Shown: one piece after another, positions 1-12,000 of the stretch
Layout of the letters: every line of letters starts with the position of its first letter
Numbering within the stretch: position 1 is the first letter of the stretch
Assembly: GCF_002078875.1 (NCBI RefSeq)
Contig: NC_034411.1
Coordinates: 4,987,180 to 5,051,179, forward strand
Length of the DNA: 64,000 bases
From: Numida meleagris
Taxonomy: Eukaryota; Chordata; Aves; Galliformes; Numididae
Direction: 5' to 3'
Notes under the pieces: model-generated
Databases searched by the model: none
Seen by the model: only the letters and a program-made list of their open reading frames with translations
What the model was told of the DNA's origin: nothing
Made by a program: the position numbers and the translations under genes

Positions 1-1778
1 AGATATTCTGCCTGTGCTTTTTTCTTTCCCCTTTTATATTGGTGTACGAAGCAATAACTAGGAAATTGTCCTACATTCTCAGTTCTACAGTAGCAGAATG
101 TTCAGTAGTAATTACCTTCTCACAGATATGCCTGTATTCCTAAATGAAGAGAAACCTCCAAGTATTAATGTAGAGCGGAGATGCTCGTCTACCTGAACTA
201 CTTCAAAGCGTGTTTGTGCAGCTGTATCATCGCTGCATACATATTTTATGGTTCTTCGTGTTTGTCTGTCACAGGGATTATGGAAAAAACAAATGAACAA
301 ATAACTGTGTGAAAATTAATCTGCTTGTAATTTGAGAACTATTGTTCTTGTTATTTGAACATTTGTTTTGCTTAATAGATTTTTAAAATAACAAACCTGT
401 AAGATTTGCTTTTTCTTTTGTTCAGTTATTTCCCTGGGACATAAAGTCCAATCTTTCAAAAGCATTTTGCAATTAATTTGGAGCTATCCTCCTGTATTTA
501 TTTTTATAATGATAGAAGAAAGTATTCAAAAAATTCAATTTTGAGATTCATCTGTGCTGCATTTTCAGGAAGAGTTACGCCTGTTTAAAATGTAGTAATG
601 ATGCCTTGAGACAGATGCATCAGAATTAGAGGAGAAAACCTTTAGACTTCATTTTTTCTGGTCTGCACTCAGTATGGTCTCTGATATCGCTGGGAGAAAT
701 GTTAATTTCAAGTCTAGAGCCTGTTATGGGCTGTGGGCCCAATCAGCAGGCTGCATGTGAGATTACTCAAAAACTGATTTCAGCTCTTCTCAAGCTCCAG
801 ACACTTTCTGCAGTCTTTTAGCTCCCAGGGCACGCAGTGGAACCTCTTCTTAACCCCAGTTCTCTCTATCTCTCTACTTCACAGGCTTTGGGATTTAGAT
901 TGACGTATCTTCCAACATCAAGGGCTTTTGAATCTCGTGGAGCAGTTTTAGACTTACGGAGTACAGAATTGTAGTACTTTTATTTTCAGGAACAGATCTG
1001 TTCAGAGGTGGTTCATTTGATGATCCCATCTCTGGCTGGAGTTCCTGATCCTCTGCAACTTTCCCAAAGTAAGGTGGTGTGACCGTGTGGCATTTGTAAG
1101 CTCAACAGCATATAGCATACATTCAAGAGGATAGAGATCTGCAAGCAGGAGCAGTTCTTGTTCCCATGCCCATAACCCTCATGCCTTCAGTGCTGAGAGA
1201 CACTTGCTTGAACGAAAACGTTTGTATGTGGGAGTTCTGTGCTTGTAGTTACTCCCTCTTCTGTAATGTTACCTATAAGGTACCAATTAGAATGATGATT
1301 ATGCTGTTTAAATAGCACCTGTTTTTCTATTTTGAATTGGCACTTTAAAAGCCAGTGATCAAGTTATTGCTTTATTAACGTAGATCTGGTGAATATACTA
1401 ACTAATGACTTCAGGATTTGATGTGACGTGAATGTTCTATTAATGCAGAGGAAAAATTAGGCTATCATCCCTGTCAAGCAAGAAACAAAGGAATGATGAA
1501 TGGGGTGAATACTTATCCTAGTTCCGTGTGGCTTAATGCAAGTTTGAGGTACCACCCTGAGAATACCATTTGAAGAATTATTTTTAGAATAAAAAAAGAA
1601 TAAAGTGAGGTGCTATGTGTTAGATCCCCTGAATGAGAATACAACAGGACTCTCCTAGCCACACGGGGTAACAAAGTCTTGGTGTTTCACCTTTAGAATC
1701 TTCCACTGGTGGTTACTGTGGTGCAAGGCCATGAAAGAAAGTTAAAAGCCGTAATTTTCAGTAAACTTGAGCTTTACC
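1..1778. other. single-copy noncoding DNA, no gene seen
   Basis: AT-leaning sequence with stops scattered in all frames. The only open frame of note is 62 codons on the minus strand near the left edge, and it resembles nothing known. I see no CR1-like, tRNA-like or tandemly repeated sequence. It could be intergenic or intronic; nothing in the sequence decides which. Confidence 0.7.
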
Positions 1779-1796
1779 TTTTTTTTTTTTTTTTTT
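1779..1796. repeat. poly(T) tract, 18 nt
   Basis: Uninterrupted run of 18 T. On the minus strand it is a poly(A), which could mark the 3' end of an old minus-strand retroinsertion, but the flanking sequence (to the left, upstream of that poly(A) on the minus strand this would lie to the right) is not recognisable as a retrogene. It is otherwise a simple homopolymer, likely to vary in length between individuals. Confidence 0.95.
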
Positions 1797-4700
1797 GTCA
1801 TTTAAAAGAGGAAAAAACCAACCTACAATAAAATTGCATCTCAAGGGATAGGAAGCAGTTCTGTAACACCTGCAGCATTTATGTTAAGGACTAGTTTAAG
1901 GTCTCTTCTCCTTCAGATTCAGTTTAATAGAATGAACACTGCAACCATTTGTCCTAGAGATATATTCCTCTAAAAGGTTTCTTTATTGACTTTTTTTCAG
2001 TGTTTCCTTTCTGTAATTTCTGTGGAGTTTAATTATTAGCCCCAGGTATCCCGGTTGAAATCTAGACTAAAAGAAATGGAAGTTTAAATTGAGACCTGTC
2101 TTTTGAAGTGCTGTTGAATAGTTTTAATATAGCTGCTATAATGTATGTTTTTCTGTTTACACTGTTGGATAAATAAGGCAAAAATGATAGCTTCTGTTTG
2201 AATTTTAGTATATGAAGTTGGAGAGTACATGTCTACGTGATTAAAGTGGTATTGAAGCATTATTAAAAAGCCGTAATTTCACGTATTTTATGCTTTGTTT
2301 TGCATATAGTCAGTCTGCAGGGAAAACTAGTTACTTAATGTAATTCAGGTTCTTGTGCTTTACAGAAGTTGAAGAAACTTTTCATTGGTCCCCGCTGGCT
2401 TTGGATCAAGCCTTTGGTTTAAGTATTGATTAAAAGAGAAGCTCAGTATAAATGGGAAGCCAAGAGAATTAATATAGTGAATGCGGTGAACTTTGGGGAG
2501 AGGGGGAGGGTTGAGGGGGAAGGCCAAAAAAGATTGCATCCACAAATGTAATTTGTTCCTTTATGTGATGAATCAGGTTCCAGGTGCTTATTCAAAAGCC
2601 ACCCAAGTAGCAGCTTTGCCTGCACCTACCCAAAGGCTTTTTTCTTCCTCTGCATTCTTTTTCTAATAACTGTGATATTTAATTTTGTTTTCCTAGTATT
2701 TATTAGATGACTATGCAGTTAAAAAATATGAACAGAGGAGATTTAATTAAGGATTGCTACAGCTGTTGAACCTTAGAAGACAAAATATTATAGTAGTGAG
2801 GATTGTGAAGCATCTCAATAAAAGATAAAGTGCCCAATGGAGGAACCGGTGTTGTCACTTAAAATATGGTAGCTGAAGAGGAACATCAGGAAGGTTCAAA
2901 GTGTCTTCTGTATTCTTGCCTTGCTTGAATCACAGTCTTCAATAATACAGGTGCAGGTTTATTAAAGGAAAAAGGAAAGCAGAGTTGAGTAGCTTCTCAG
3001 ACAGTTCTCTAATGTCTGCCATATCTAAATACTGAGAATAGAAATTGCCAAATAAAATTAATACAGCCTGTTTGACAAATGATATGCTGATTTATCTGAG
3101 TTTTAATGTCCTTTGGGAGGGTTATGCGATAAATAGAACAACTCAAAAATAATTGAAATCCAGGAAACATATTGAAGAACTTTGTTATGCAAGCATGCTG
3201 CATTTCAGGACGTGTTGATTGGACAGATCAATGCCTGTAGTTTAGGAACTAAATTTCAACCGAGTAAATAATGTTTCATATATCCCATAAGATGTTTGAC
3301 ATGTAAACCATCCAAATTAGTAACGTAAATGCAAATTTGAAGGACAGCTACAATTGCAGTCCATGTCGAAAGAATAATAATGAAGGTATTATTCACCACA
3401 GCACTACTCTCTCGGGATGCAGTAGTGCTATATCTACATCCAGAAACACAATAAGAAAGGATGTATTTTAGGAAGGTACTCCTGATTATGGTTAGCTCTC
3501 TCTCTTCTTACACAACACGGCCTTTTTCCTGTGTACCTTTTTTCTTTGGCAGACCTACTGTGTCAGGAAAATCTATAACCCTGTTGACAAAGAAGCAGAC
3601 TGCTGTTGAATCTGTCACTTGATTAGACTGTAAGTGAGATCCCTTCCTTGCACACTATGGCCAAACAATCCTTGGCCTGGTCTTTTGGGAATACTCTTGG
3701 AGTACAGAGAAGGCATCTATGACTGCAGGCAGCCATTCGGTGGGTGGAGTTAAAATGGTGGGAAAACAGAATCAAGGGACCTCCAAAACCAAGAAAATTT
3801 TTAACAGAATACAAAGGAGAAACTGTTGCTCATATTACAGGGAGGTTAGAACGTGTCTGTTTTCAAATAAGAGTCACTGCGTGAGCTTAAATCCTACTGT
3901 GCCTCCAGAAGACTTGTATTTTATGATTTCAATTCATCCACCTTTTTTTCTGAGAGAGATGTTCTCTTTATCTAATGCCTGTAAGATAGGTTTTTTCCCC
4001 TGTTTTGATAGTAAACATTTTGTGGCTTTCATTTCTGGAAAATCATGGCAACCATCGGTCCTGAGGTTCTGCTTTCTGAGCAACACCCACAAAAGAAGAT
4101 TAATATCTATTTTTCTTTTTGGAAGTTGATATGGGCTCACCTTTTCTTTCACAAGATTTGTACTTTCTCAAGCAGCTGCGTGTGTTTGCTGGATTTTAGC
4201 TGTTTTCTTATTCGATATGATCAAGCTATTTTAAGCTTCAGAGGAAGATACATTATGTCGATGTTCAGGTGTCTTTTAAAAAATTCTCACAGATTGAATT
4301 TAGTCTCACTGAAAATTCTGAAAACCACATTATATTGAATTACTTTCAGGCAGGCTTGGACAAGAATTTTCCTCCATAAAGCTTTGCCTTCGGAGATCAC
4401 CAGTTCCTCAAAAGCAAAATGAAAGTTTTCAGGAAATGTATTTCACCTGCAGTTGATGGAGCTCAATAAGGAACTGAAATCTACCAATTAGTTGCCTGCT
4501 TTTTTGAATTTAATTATTTCTTACTTTTCTGCCTGTTAGTAGAGTTGATCAGTGACTCAGGACTGTTTCCCTGAATCTCTGCATTTGACATTTCAGAGCT
4601 CTGAGAGAAGGGATGAATGTATCCTCAGTAATAATCTGTGGATAAACACTTGATAAACTAACTTGAAAGTGTGGTTTTCTACTTACCAACTCTATGCAAC

Positions 4701-5212
4701 AGCTTAATTATTTGAGTTGGGAATGAGTGTGAAGTTTTAATAAGCAATCAAAAGTATACAGTTCTGATTTTCTTACTTTTTACTGGAGAGGAATGCATCT
4801 GTGCTTGATGTTGTTGAACAGGAGACGAATGAGAATACTTCTAATAAATTAAAAAATACGTTTCATTCCTGTATTCAAAGGGGAGCTTAATGAGTTTTTC
4901 GCACAGTAAACAGTGGTGAGTTTATGAACAGTGCTACCATGCTTGCGGTGAAGGCTATGTAAATTACACTGATGCATATTTACTCATTTACTTCTTGTGG
5001 GAATAGATTTAGGGGGCTATAAGCATATATCAGAATTTGTTACAGGGAAGGAAACTTATGAGGAAAGCTTATTATCCCAAGAGTGGAATTAAGGTGAAAT
5101 TAACAAGTAATTGAAGTTATCTTTGATCATGATTTTTCATTCCCTTCTTTTCCCTGCTCTGAGGAAGTGAATATTTTTGATGTTCAGTAGAGCAGCACAA
5201 TGCTGCACAGAG
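1797..5212. other. single-copy noncoding DNA, no gene seen
   Basis: No recognisable gene or repeat family. The longest open frame (136 codons, plus strand, 3719-4129) is overlapped by an antisense frame and by another plus-strand frame, has no similarity I recognise and no flanking splice pattern that stands out, so I do not call it coding. Confidence 0.65.
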
Positions 5213-5480
5213 AAGCATAATGCTGAATTTTCATAATAATGTTTGTAATGCAAATGAGGGACACTTCAAAAACAGGTTGATTAGCATTTCTTAATAAAAT
5301 GCCAGTCTCCTCCTTTTTCTTCATTAGTTCTATCAGCAGATTACACGGCAAGATTTTAACATTAGTAAATTTGAAGTGTGTGGTGGCTTCTCGTGATATA
5401 ATTATTTGGTGGCTCTAAATAGTTTCAGATTGTGCGTTTAAAACAGTTCCTCCAGCACTAAGGCATTACAGTGAATTAAT
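5213..5480. promoter_or_regulatory. candidate cis-regulatory element with octamer motif
   Basis: This AT-rich block has a perfect POU octamer, ATGCAAAT, at 5248-5255. Around it are several TAAT-core homeodomain-type words, including TTGATTAG soon after the octamer and GAATTAATGAG near 5473. No repeat family is recognisable. Motif clusters of this kind are typical of conserved developmental enhancers, but octamers and TAAT words also arise by chance in AT-rich DNA. Function is inferred from motif density alone. Confidence 0.25.
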
Positions 5481-5744
5481 GAGCAGTTTGTCACCTCTGG
5501 GACCTTTGCTTTGAAATCCAGTCTGGCTTAAAGTGAACTTCTACCATTGCAGGCCAGCAGCTGGTAAAAGGTTAGAAAATGAATGAGCTCCAGGGACATC
5601 ACTGAACTTCCACAGGAGCATATATTTACTTTAGTGCTGCTTTTCAGAGATCAAACTGAGGGAAGCAGAGCACTGCTGTGCTGTTCCTCCCAAAGACAGC
5701 ATCTGCCAGCCAGTGTATTCCCCCATTGCACTGCTCAGTGATGA

Positions 5745-6006
5745 GCTTTGCTTTGCTTTCCTTTCCTTTCCTAGGAAGGGAGGCATGGCAACGGAACGGC
5801 TTGAGCAAATGAATTGCATTCTCTTTCCTGTGTGTCATTTATTGGTTTTCTCCTAATTCTTTTTTCCCCTTTTTAATTGCCACACCTTCCTCCTGTTTCC
5901 TCTTGTCCTGTGCTTCATTTTAAATCATTTCTCCTCCTCCTCATCTCCTAAGTCTTACTTTCCCCAGTGTGCTTTTTATTGACCTTTTCCTCTGTTGTTT
6001 CTCAGT
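5745..6006. repeat. pyrimidine-rich (CT-rich) tract
   Basis: About 260 bp in which the plus strand is dominated by C and T. It starts with a short pentameric pattern (TTTGC then TTTCC units, about 5748-5773), continues through several CTCCT/TTTCC words, and ends in an acceptor-like TTTCTCAG near 5997-6005. It lies directly upstream of the plus-strand CR1. Strand asymmetry like this can mark decayed microsatellite DNA. Confidence 0.6.
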
Positions 6007-6128
6007 GGGAGACCCAACAAGCTATCTCACATTCCCCACGGGGTGTATTGTTCCTCCCCTGCTAGGCATTTGTGAGGAGCTCTCCTTGGCTCTCTTCTTC
6101 TCTGTCAGAGAGACTTCTGGGAGTGAAA

Positions 6129-6606
6129 GGGCCCCTCACTACAGGAAAGACATCGGGGCCCTGGAGTGTGCCCAGAGAAGGGCAGCGGAGCTGTGAGGGG
6201 TCTGGAGCACAGGTGTGATGGGGAGCGGCTGAGGGAGCTGGGGGTGCTCAGTGTGGAGAAGAAGAGGCTCAGGGCAGGCCTCATCGCTCTCTGCAATGAC
6301 CTGAAAGGAGGCTGTGCGAGGTGGGGTCGGCCTCTGCTCCCAGGGAACAGTGATAGGATGAGGGGTGATGGCCACAAAAACTGGCAAGGGAGGTTCAGGT
6401 TGGATATTAGGAAGAATTTCTTCTTAGAAATGGTGAGGCACTGGCACAGGCTGCCCAGGGAGGTGATGGAGTCGTTGTCCCTGGAGGCATTCAAAAAACA
6501 TGTAAATGTGGTACTAGGGGACATGGTCAGTGGGCAACACTGGTGGCAGGTGGATGGTTGGACTAGATGATCTTAGAGGTCTTTTCCAACCGAAATGATT
6601 CTATGA
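6129..6606 (+). mobile_element. CR1 LINE fragment, 5'-truncated, plus strand
   Basis: Non-LTR retrotransposon of the CR1 family, the dominant LINE of birds. The block runs from a stretch encoding the end of the reverse-transcriptase ORF (words equivalent to DIxALE-VQRRAAEL, then RLRELGVLSVEKKRLRAGLIALCNDL and RLPREVMES) into the typical 3' end, with GGTTGGACTAGATGATCTTA and a terminal ATTCTATGAAAT. About 480 bp remain of a roughly 4.5-kb element, so it is severely 5'-truncated, as most CR1 copies are. A plus-strand frame (6166-6570) still spans much of the pol C-terminus, so this copy is younger or less decayed than the next one. It is not autonomous. Confidence 0.95.
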
Positions 6607-7718
6607 AATGCTTGTTGTGCTCCTTTGATTTTAGAGGAGAAACAGGGGGGACGTTATATTATGAGCTCTTATGTTCAGAGCATTAAAAAGAGCAGTTGGT
6701 GAGCAGAAGTCTCTGCCCAGTTTTGATTCCACTTCAGTTTCTTTTTGTGACTGCCTAAGGAAACAGCAAGCTGAGTTTTTGGAGACGGCATTTAAATAAC
6801 ACATGCAAGTTATGATTCGGCATAGCAGGTCTTCAGATTGTGCAACTGAACTCCATCATTCAAAAGCCATGGAAGAACTGAAACTCTTTACTGTCCCTGG
6901 AGAAGCACTGAATTAAGGATACTTTAATCTCTTCTGATTTTACTGTTTTAATGCTGTCTTGCTTGTGCTTTCCAAAACAGGGCTGGGTCATTTTGATCAG
7001 ACCGTTTAACTACATGTCAACCCCCCACTTCTAACTTCTTCCAAGACCCGATGCAGGATTTTTTCCTCAGTAAATTTAAATGTAGAAATAATGTATTACA
7101 CATCCTCTTATTAAGATGATCCTGGAGTCTCATCTTTGTTAGTAAATCTCTTGACAATCTTCCTCCTTTCATGTGTATTGATTTGGATTAGGCAATTCAT
7201 CAAAAGCTTGTTATTAGTCATTCTTCAGGCCTTGTGTGTCAGACAGTCGCTTCTCACTTTCTCTGCTTGTGGATTACAGCACTGCCATCAGCCAAGGCTC
7301 TCTGCACGCCAGGCAGCCCCAGCCTCTGTTTCACTTGGAGGGAAACCGTGCGTAGACCTCTGTTTTCAGTACTGTAGTTTAAATTCGGCATTTGGATTAA
7401 AACAATGATTTGTGCTATTGATGACTGCTTAAGCCCTTTGCCATTGATATTGAGTCAGCGCTTAACTGTTATAAAAATAAACGTAGCTTCAAAAAGCTAC
7501 ATAGTTTTACAACCCAACAGTTTAGTTTAATTTCTGTCCAGCAAGCTGCATTATTGGCAATTTCTGCCTTCTTTTTTGACTTTTAAGAGAGGGATGTATA
7601 TTATTCCAAAAAGATTGTAGCTAAATGAATTGGGGAAATTAATTTGTGGAAATATCTTCTTTGGGATAAAACATCATCCTCCACATCTCATCTTTTGTCT
7701 TCATGTTTGAATTTGAAC
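6607..7718. other. single-copy noncoding DNA between two CR1 copies
   Basis: About 1.1 kb separating oppositely oriented CR1 copies. It is AT-rich and shows no recognisable gene or repeat. A 90-codon frame (7136-7408) has no recognisable similarity. Confidence 0.65.
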
Positions 7719-8390
7719 CACAGAAAAATCTAGGTTGGAAGGGACTTCTGGAGATGATCTGGTCTATTGGAAGCCTTCGATTTTGGGCCTTATATTAGGT
7801 TATCTGGGACATGATCAAGCCAAGCCTTCTTGTTTCTTTTTTTCCAAAAGGAGGTCCAACGCTTTTCTGAGCAGCCCATTCCAATGCCTGGTTGCTCTCA
7901 TTGTGAAGGATATTTTTTCTCGTGCTCAGATGTAGTTTCCTCTGATGCAATTTGTGCCCATTAGCTCATGTTCTGTAAAAAAAAAAGCATCCTGGTGAGA
8001 ACAGTACCTCCACCTTCTCCAGAATGACGTTTATAAATTATCGGAATCACAAGTGGATCTTAAGTACTTTTCTTCTCTAAGCTGAAAAGTATGAAGGTCC
8101 ATCAACGTTTTTCATTGAAGTTCTTCAATTTTCTCATCATTTTGGTGGACCCTTCAGCGGACCCTTTCCCATTTTTCAGTGCCTGTCCTGAAATGGAGGA
8201 CCAAATCTGGACACATTATACAAGGCATGTCCTAGCAAGTGCTGAACAGAGTGCAGTAATCACACGCTTTGACCTGCTGCAGGCTGGGACATGGATTGTC
8301 TTCACTGCCTCAAGGGTGCTCTGCTGACTCACATGTAGCTTGCCATCTGCCAGCACCTCCAAGCGCTGTACAGCAGAGCTGCTTTTTGGA
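7719..8390 (-). mobile_element. CR1 LINE fragment, old, minus strand
   Basis: Decayed CR1 in reverse orientation, with its 3' end on the left. It opens with the reverse complement of the CR1 tail (CTAGGTTGGAAGGGACTTCT). It then shows the GAGCAGCCCATTCCAATGCC and TGCAATTTGTGCCCATTAG words, and reaches the more 5' CTGCTGACTCACATGTAGCTT and CAGCACCTCCAAG segments near 8320-8365. It is longer than the other two copies, but has many substitutions and an internal A run (about 7977-7989), so it is older. The right boundary is approximate because similarity fades after about 8380. Confidence 0.9.
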
Positions 8391-8470
8391 CTTGTATAAC
8401 TCCGATTGGTACAGCTGGTCCCTAATTCAACTATCCTCTGCTACAAAAGGCATCTCTAGACTTTCTGCTT

Positions 8471-8486
8471 GGGTCATATTGGGTCA
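8471..8486 (+). promoter_or_regulatory. DR4-type nuclear receptor half-site pair
   Basis: Two identical GGGTCA hexamers (8471-8476 and 8481-8486) are separated by four bases (TATT). Direct repeats of RGGTCA spaced by 4 are the classical arrangement bound by thyroid hormone receptor or LXR heterodimers with RXR. The match is seen directly; use as a response element is inference. It lies about 80 bp beyond the recognisable end of the minus-strand CR1, so it could belong to unrecognised, older CR1 sequence. Confidence 0.3.
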
Positions 8487-8698
8487 TGACTATTGCAGCG
8501 AGAAGCGCTGGGAGCAAATTACGTGTAAATGTCTTCAGAGAGATGACAGGATGTGTACACACACATACACCCCTCACCTCAGTGCTCTGATAGTACCAAA
8601 GTGGAACTGGTGCTTTAATTTCTTTATGCCTGCAGGAGCAATCTGGTTTTTTTTTCATCAGAAAGATAATGTAAGAGCACAAACTGTTCTCATGTTGC

Positions 8699-8714
8699 AA
8701 AAAAAAAAAAAAAG
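8699..8714 (+). repeat. poly(A) tract, 16 nt
   Basis: Run of 16 A. A retrotransposed transcript to its left is possible, but 8391-8698 matches nothing I recognise and has no clear target-site duplication. Confidence 0.9.
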
Positions 8715-8756
8715 GCCTGCCTGGTCTCAGATACTCACTACTGGAAGCACTGCTCG

Positions 8757-9068
8757 CACCTACCAGGCTTTCATCCTGTCTCCTTTTTTGCTTTTACAAG
8801 CTGACCTGCTCACTTTCCCCATCCTCCAAGCCAGGCATCCAAAACACAGCCCCAAATCCAGAGTCAGGGAATGTGCCTCCCAACCTCAGCATCCTTTCCA
8901 GATTTGAGGGCTCACCACCAGCCCTGCACTGGGGTCTCCAGGCCTGACTGGGTTGAAGCACCAAGCAAGCTCCAGTCTGTTGGGGCAGACCTACCATACC
9001 CTCACAGGGCATCACTCAGCTAGGCAAAATGAGAGAAGGCAGTGAGAGGATGCACTGCATGGCCTCCC
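8757..9068. other. moderately GC-rich block with no CpG
   Basis: Over 312 bp I find no CpG dinucleotide, although the block is visibly richer in G and C than its flanks. This is the signature of long-term germline methylation and deamination, and contrasts with the CpG-retaining blocks at 31, 36 and 40 kb. It overlaps open frames on both strands (plus frame ending 8907, minus frame 8794-9015), neither recognisable. It could be an old repeat or a noncoding exon; identity unknown. Confidence 0.6.
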
Positions 9069-12000
9069 CGCCCACCCCGAGTTGAGCTGGCTTATTCTTG
9101 GCTGCTGCCTCCAATAGTTGTGGTATCAAGTTTTTGGGTTCTAGATGGCAGACTCAACTTCTGTTCTGCTCTGTCAATAATTACGTTGCAGATGAATACT
9201 GCCAAAGATCTGATCAGTTATCAACCTGACAGTGAAACCTATTTACTCAGTAGAAACTGTTGCGCACTCTTCTGTGTTAAGGTGAAATGATTAAAATTGC
9301 TACTGGAGAATCAGCTGGCTCAGGAGGTGAGGCTGGGAAGGGAGGGCTGCCAGGGCACAGCAGCTGACCAAAAGGACTGGTGCTGTAGCTGCAGGCCTCG
9401 ATGAGCTGTGGGAGTTGTCATGTGTCTGGCCAGGTTTGCAGCATGACAAAAGAAAAAGGATAAATATTTAAAAATAAAGAGAGAGATATAATTGCAGTTA
9501 TTATTGATTGTGAAGTGCTTTATACCTTAACTACTTTTAGAGTCTGTGGATTTATCAATGCCCAGTACCACTTGACCACAATTACATAGGACACTTGATA
9601 GATAGGTGATGTGGGCCAACCTCTCTGTTCAAGCCATGGGCTCTTTGCACGATTAGATTAGGTCACCTCCTAATAGGATTTTTTTTCCACATCACAAGCC
9701 AGACACAATACAGTGTGATGAGAGAAGAGCAGCTAGAAAGAATGCTAGTACGGCTAGTTGTAATAAAGTGAAAAATCACTTTTTCATAGGTTATCACAGT
9801 AATTTATTTTAACAATTAAAAATTAATTCAGTATGGAACGCAATAGAAAGAGATGATAGTGTTGCTGTGAGTCAGAGCCAGGAAATTTTCCTAGCTCCTC
9901 TTAAAGCCAATGGAAAAGCAATAGATGATCACCATGGAGTCTGATAAATTGAGAGGCACTCAACATAGAATTCTTATTAGACATTCAGAACTTTACTGTA
10001 TGTCTACTTTGAGGGGCTTTTTATTTCTCAATGAAAAAAAAAAAGGAAAGTGAATAAATACAGCAGGTTTTGATTTAGGCTTGAAAGGACACTATCTTAG
10101 CCAGGTAATTAACATGCACCTTTCAGCAATGGTTTGGTCATATGGCTTATTTTAAATAAATTTTCATCAAATAAAGAAAAACAAAACCCATTTCTCTGAC
10201 AATGATGAAAGCCCAGTACCTCTTGACAGTAATAGAGCAGAAATACTCTTTTTTGCCTTTGCTTAAAGTTTCCAATTGCTCTTTTCTTTCTTTCCTTCAA
10301 TGTGAAGATAAAATGCATGTTAAATTATGTGAGCATCATTTGATGAAGGCAAAATTTCAAAAAGGTAAATTATCAGAAAAATACCTAATTAAATTTATAT
10401 TGGCTGTCCTACTGAGGGCATCTCTTTGCTTCTAGATATTGTGGCTAGAGAAAGTCAACAGGTCCCTCTGTCTGTTCCCAAGATAATACTCTGCCTCTGA
10501 CACTACAACAGAGGTTGGCCCAGCACCCAGGGCCTATCTACTGGATCCTGTTCCAACTTGTCAGTCATGGGAAGAACAAAGATGTTGTCATATTCTCATC
10601 ATGACATCAAAAAGAATTTGAACTACCTTATTTACCCTGTCCATGCCCTTACCAGGGCCAGGCAGAAATCTATTAAAAGATGGCAGTAGCTTGACCAAAG
10701 TGGAAAGAAAGACTGAAAGTATGGTCATAAATTTGATCCTGAAGTTACAGGAATTCTGGAACGTACTGAACAGGTATGTAATGGATAGTAAACTCTTGCT
10801 AAGAATAATGTTATTAAACAAAATAAACTCCTCTAGTTAGTTCCCTCCATGACTCATTTAGATTGAATTTTCGGCAAGATTTGCGTGTAGGTTTATGACA
10901 GCAGTGGAAGATGAGTTTGCTACTGGTGAATAGGAAATTGTATCTGGAAGGGCATGGCAGGGTGTGGGATCCATTTCATCAATTTTGTAGGAAATTAAGT
11001 TTTTAATTAAAATAAAATGAATTTATCTTCCTAGAGATAGGCCCATAGAGGCTTACATGTGGGAGATGATCAGCAAACATCCACAAACAGATGGCTCCCT
11101 TGTTTCTTTACTTATAACCTACCCAAGCAGAGAAAAAATCAGTCCTACTAGAGCCTTGTTGGGGAGCTGTAGAATGGACAAGCATCAGGTGTATGGCGGG
11201 GAGAGATCCTGCTGCTCCAAACTGCTGAGTTAGTCAAGGAGAGAAGGACCTGCAGTCAGTGGTGGAAGAAAACAGATGAGATCAGAAAAGCATTCAACTG
11301 AAGTCAGTAAGTTAGACTGGTTTGCCCTAGCGATGCATCTGTTTCACCAAAGCTACTCGTTCTGTTGGAAAATTAAGTTGCTTTTTTCTTTTTTTCTTTT
11401 AAAACAAAATAAAACCCTCTCGTTCTCTCCCCTCAGTGTTCGGTATTTGATATTTTCAGAAAGTTAATATTCTGGAATTCTTCATTGAAGCAGATGAATT
11501 AGTGTTTCTAATATGAATGTTGAAGTTGTAAGTGCAGTGATCTAATTTGGAATTGGGTTGGATACCCCTGACAGAGCTTGGGAAATGAGTGCAGTTCTCA
11601 ATTTCGAATTGCACGGCTCTTCCCCCACGTTCCTTTCAGGCGTGTTTACATACTCCTCTTAAGGTATCTGTGTGCATGTGCAAAACTTTTCAAAAAGTCC
11701 CTTCTAAATCTTGGTTTAGTCTTTTCCCACATATGCAGAGTTAGCTTTATGTTTGAGGGGCTGGGGCTTTATAAGTGTAAGAGGTTATATTTGCCATCAG
11801 CTGCTTCTAGGTAGACATTTGAGAGTGCTCAAACCTCCCCCTCTCTTCATCCCACGCCTTCACCTTCTGCAAAGCTGGTAACCCTACAGATGTGCCAGAC
11901 ACATAAAAACTGCATTTCTCCATGAAGAAGGAGAAGGGGAAAAAAAGTTAACATTAAATAGCGTTCACTATTGCAATTCAGAGTGTACAGCTGGAGGTAG

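Noticed and set aside
3719..4129. 136-codon plus-strand frame
   Set aside because: No recognisable family, overlapping frames in other phases and on the other strand, ordinary AT-rich composition.
6105..6524. 139-codon minus-strand open frame
   Set aside because: It is antisense to the plus-strand CR1 copy; the frame is a by-product of CR1 composition.
7015..7035. CAACCCCCCACTTCTAA resembling a Y RNA 3' stem region
   Set aside because: Match is limited to about 15 bases with no Y RNA 5' half or lower stem upstream.
8269..8907. 212-codon plus-strand open frame
   Set aside because: It starts within the minus-strand CR1, runs through a poly(A)-encoded Lys stretch and the CpG-free block, and resembles no protein; no splice or start context supports it.
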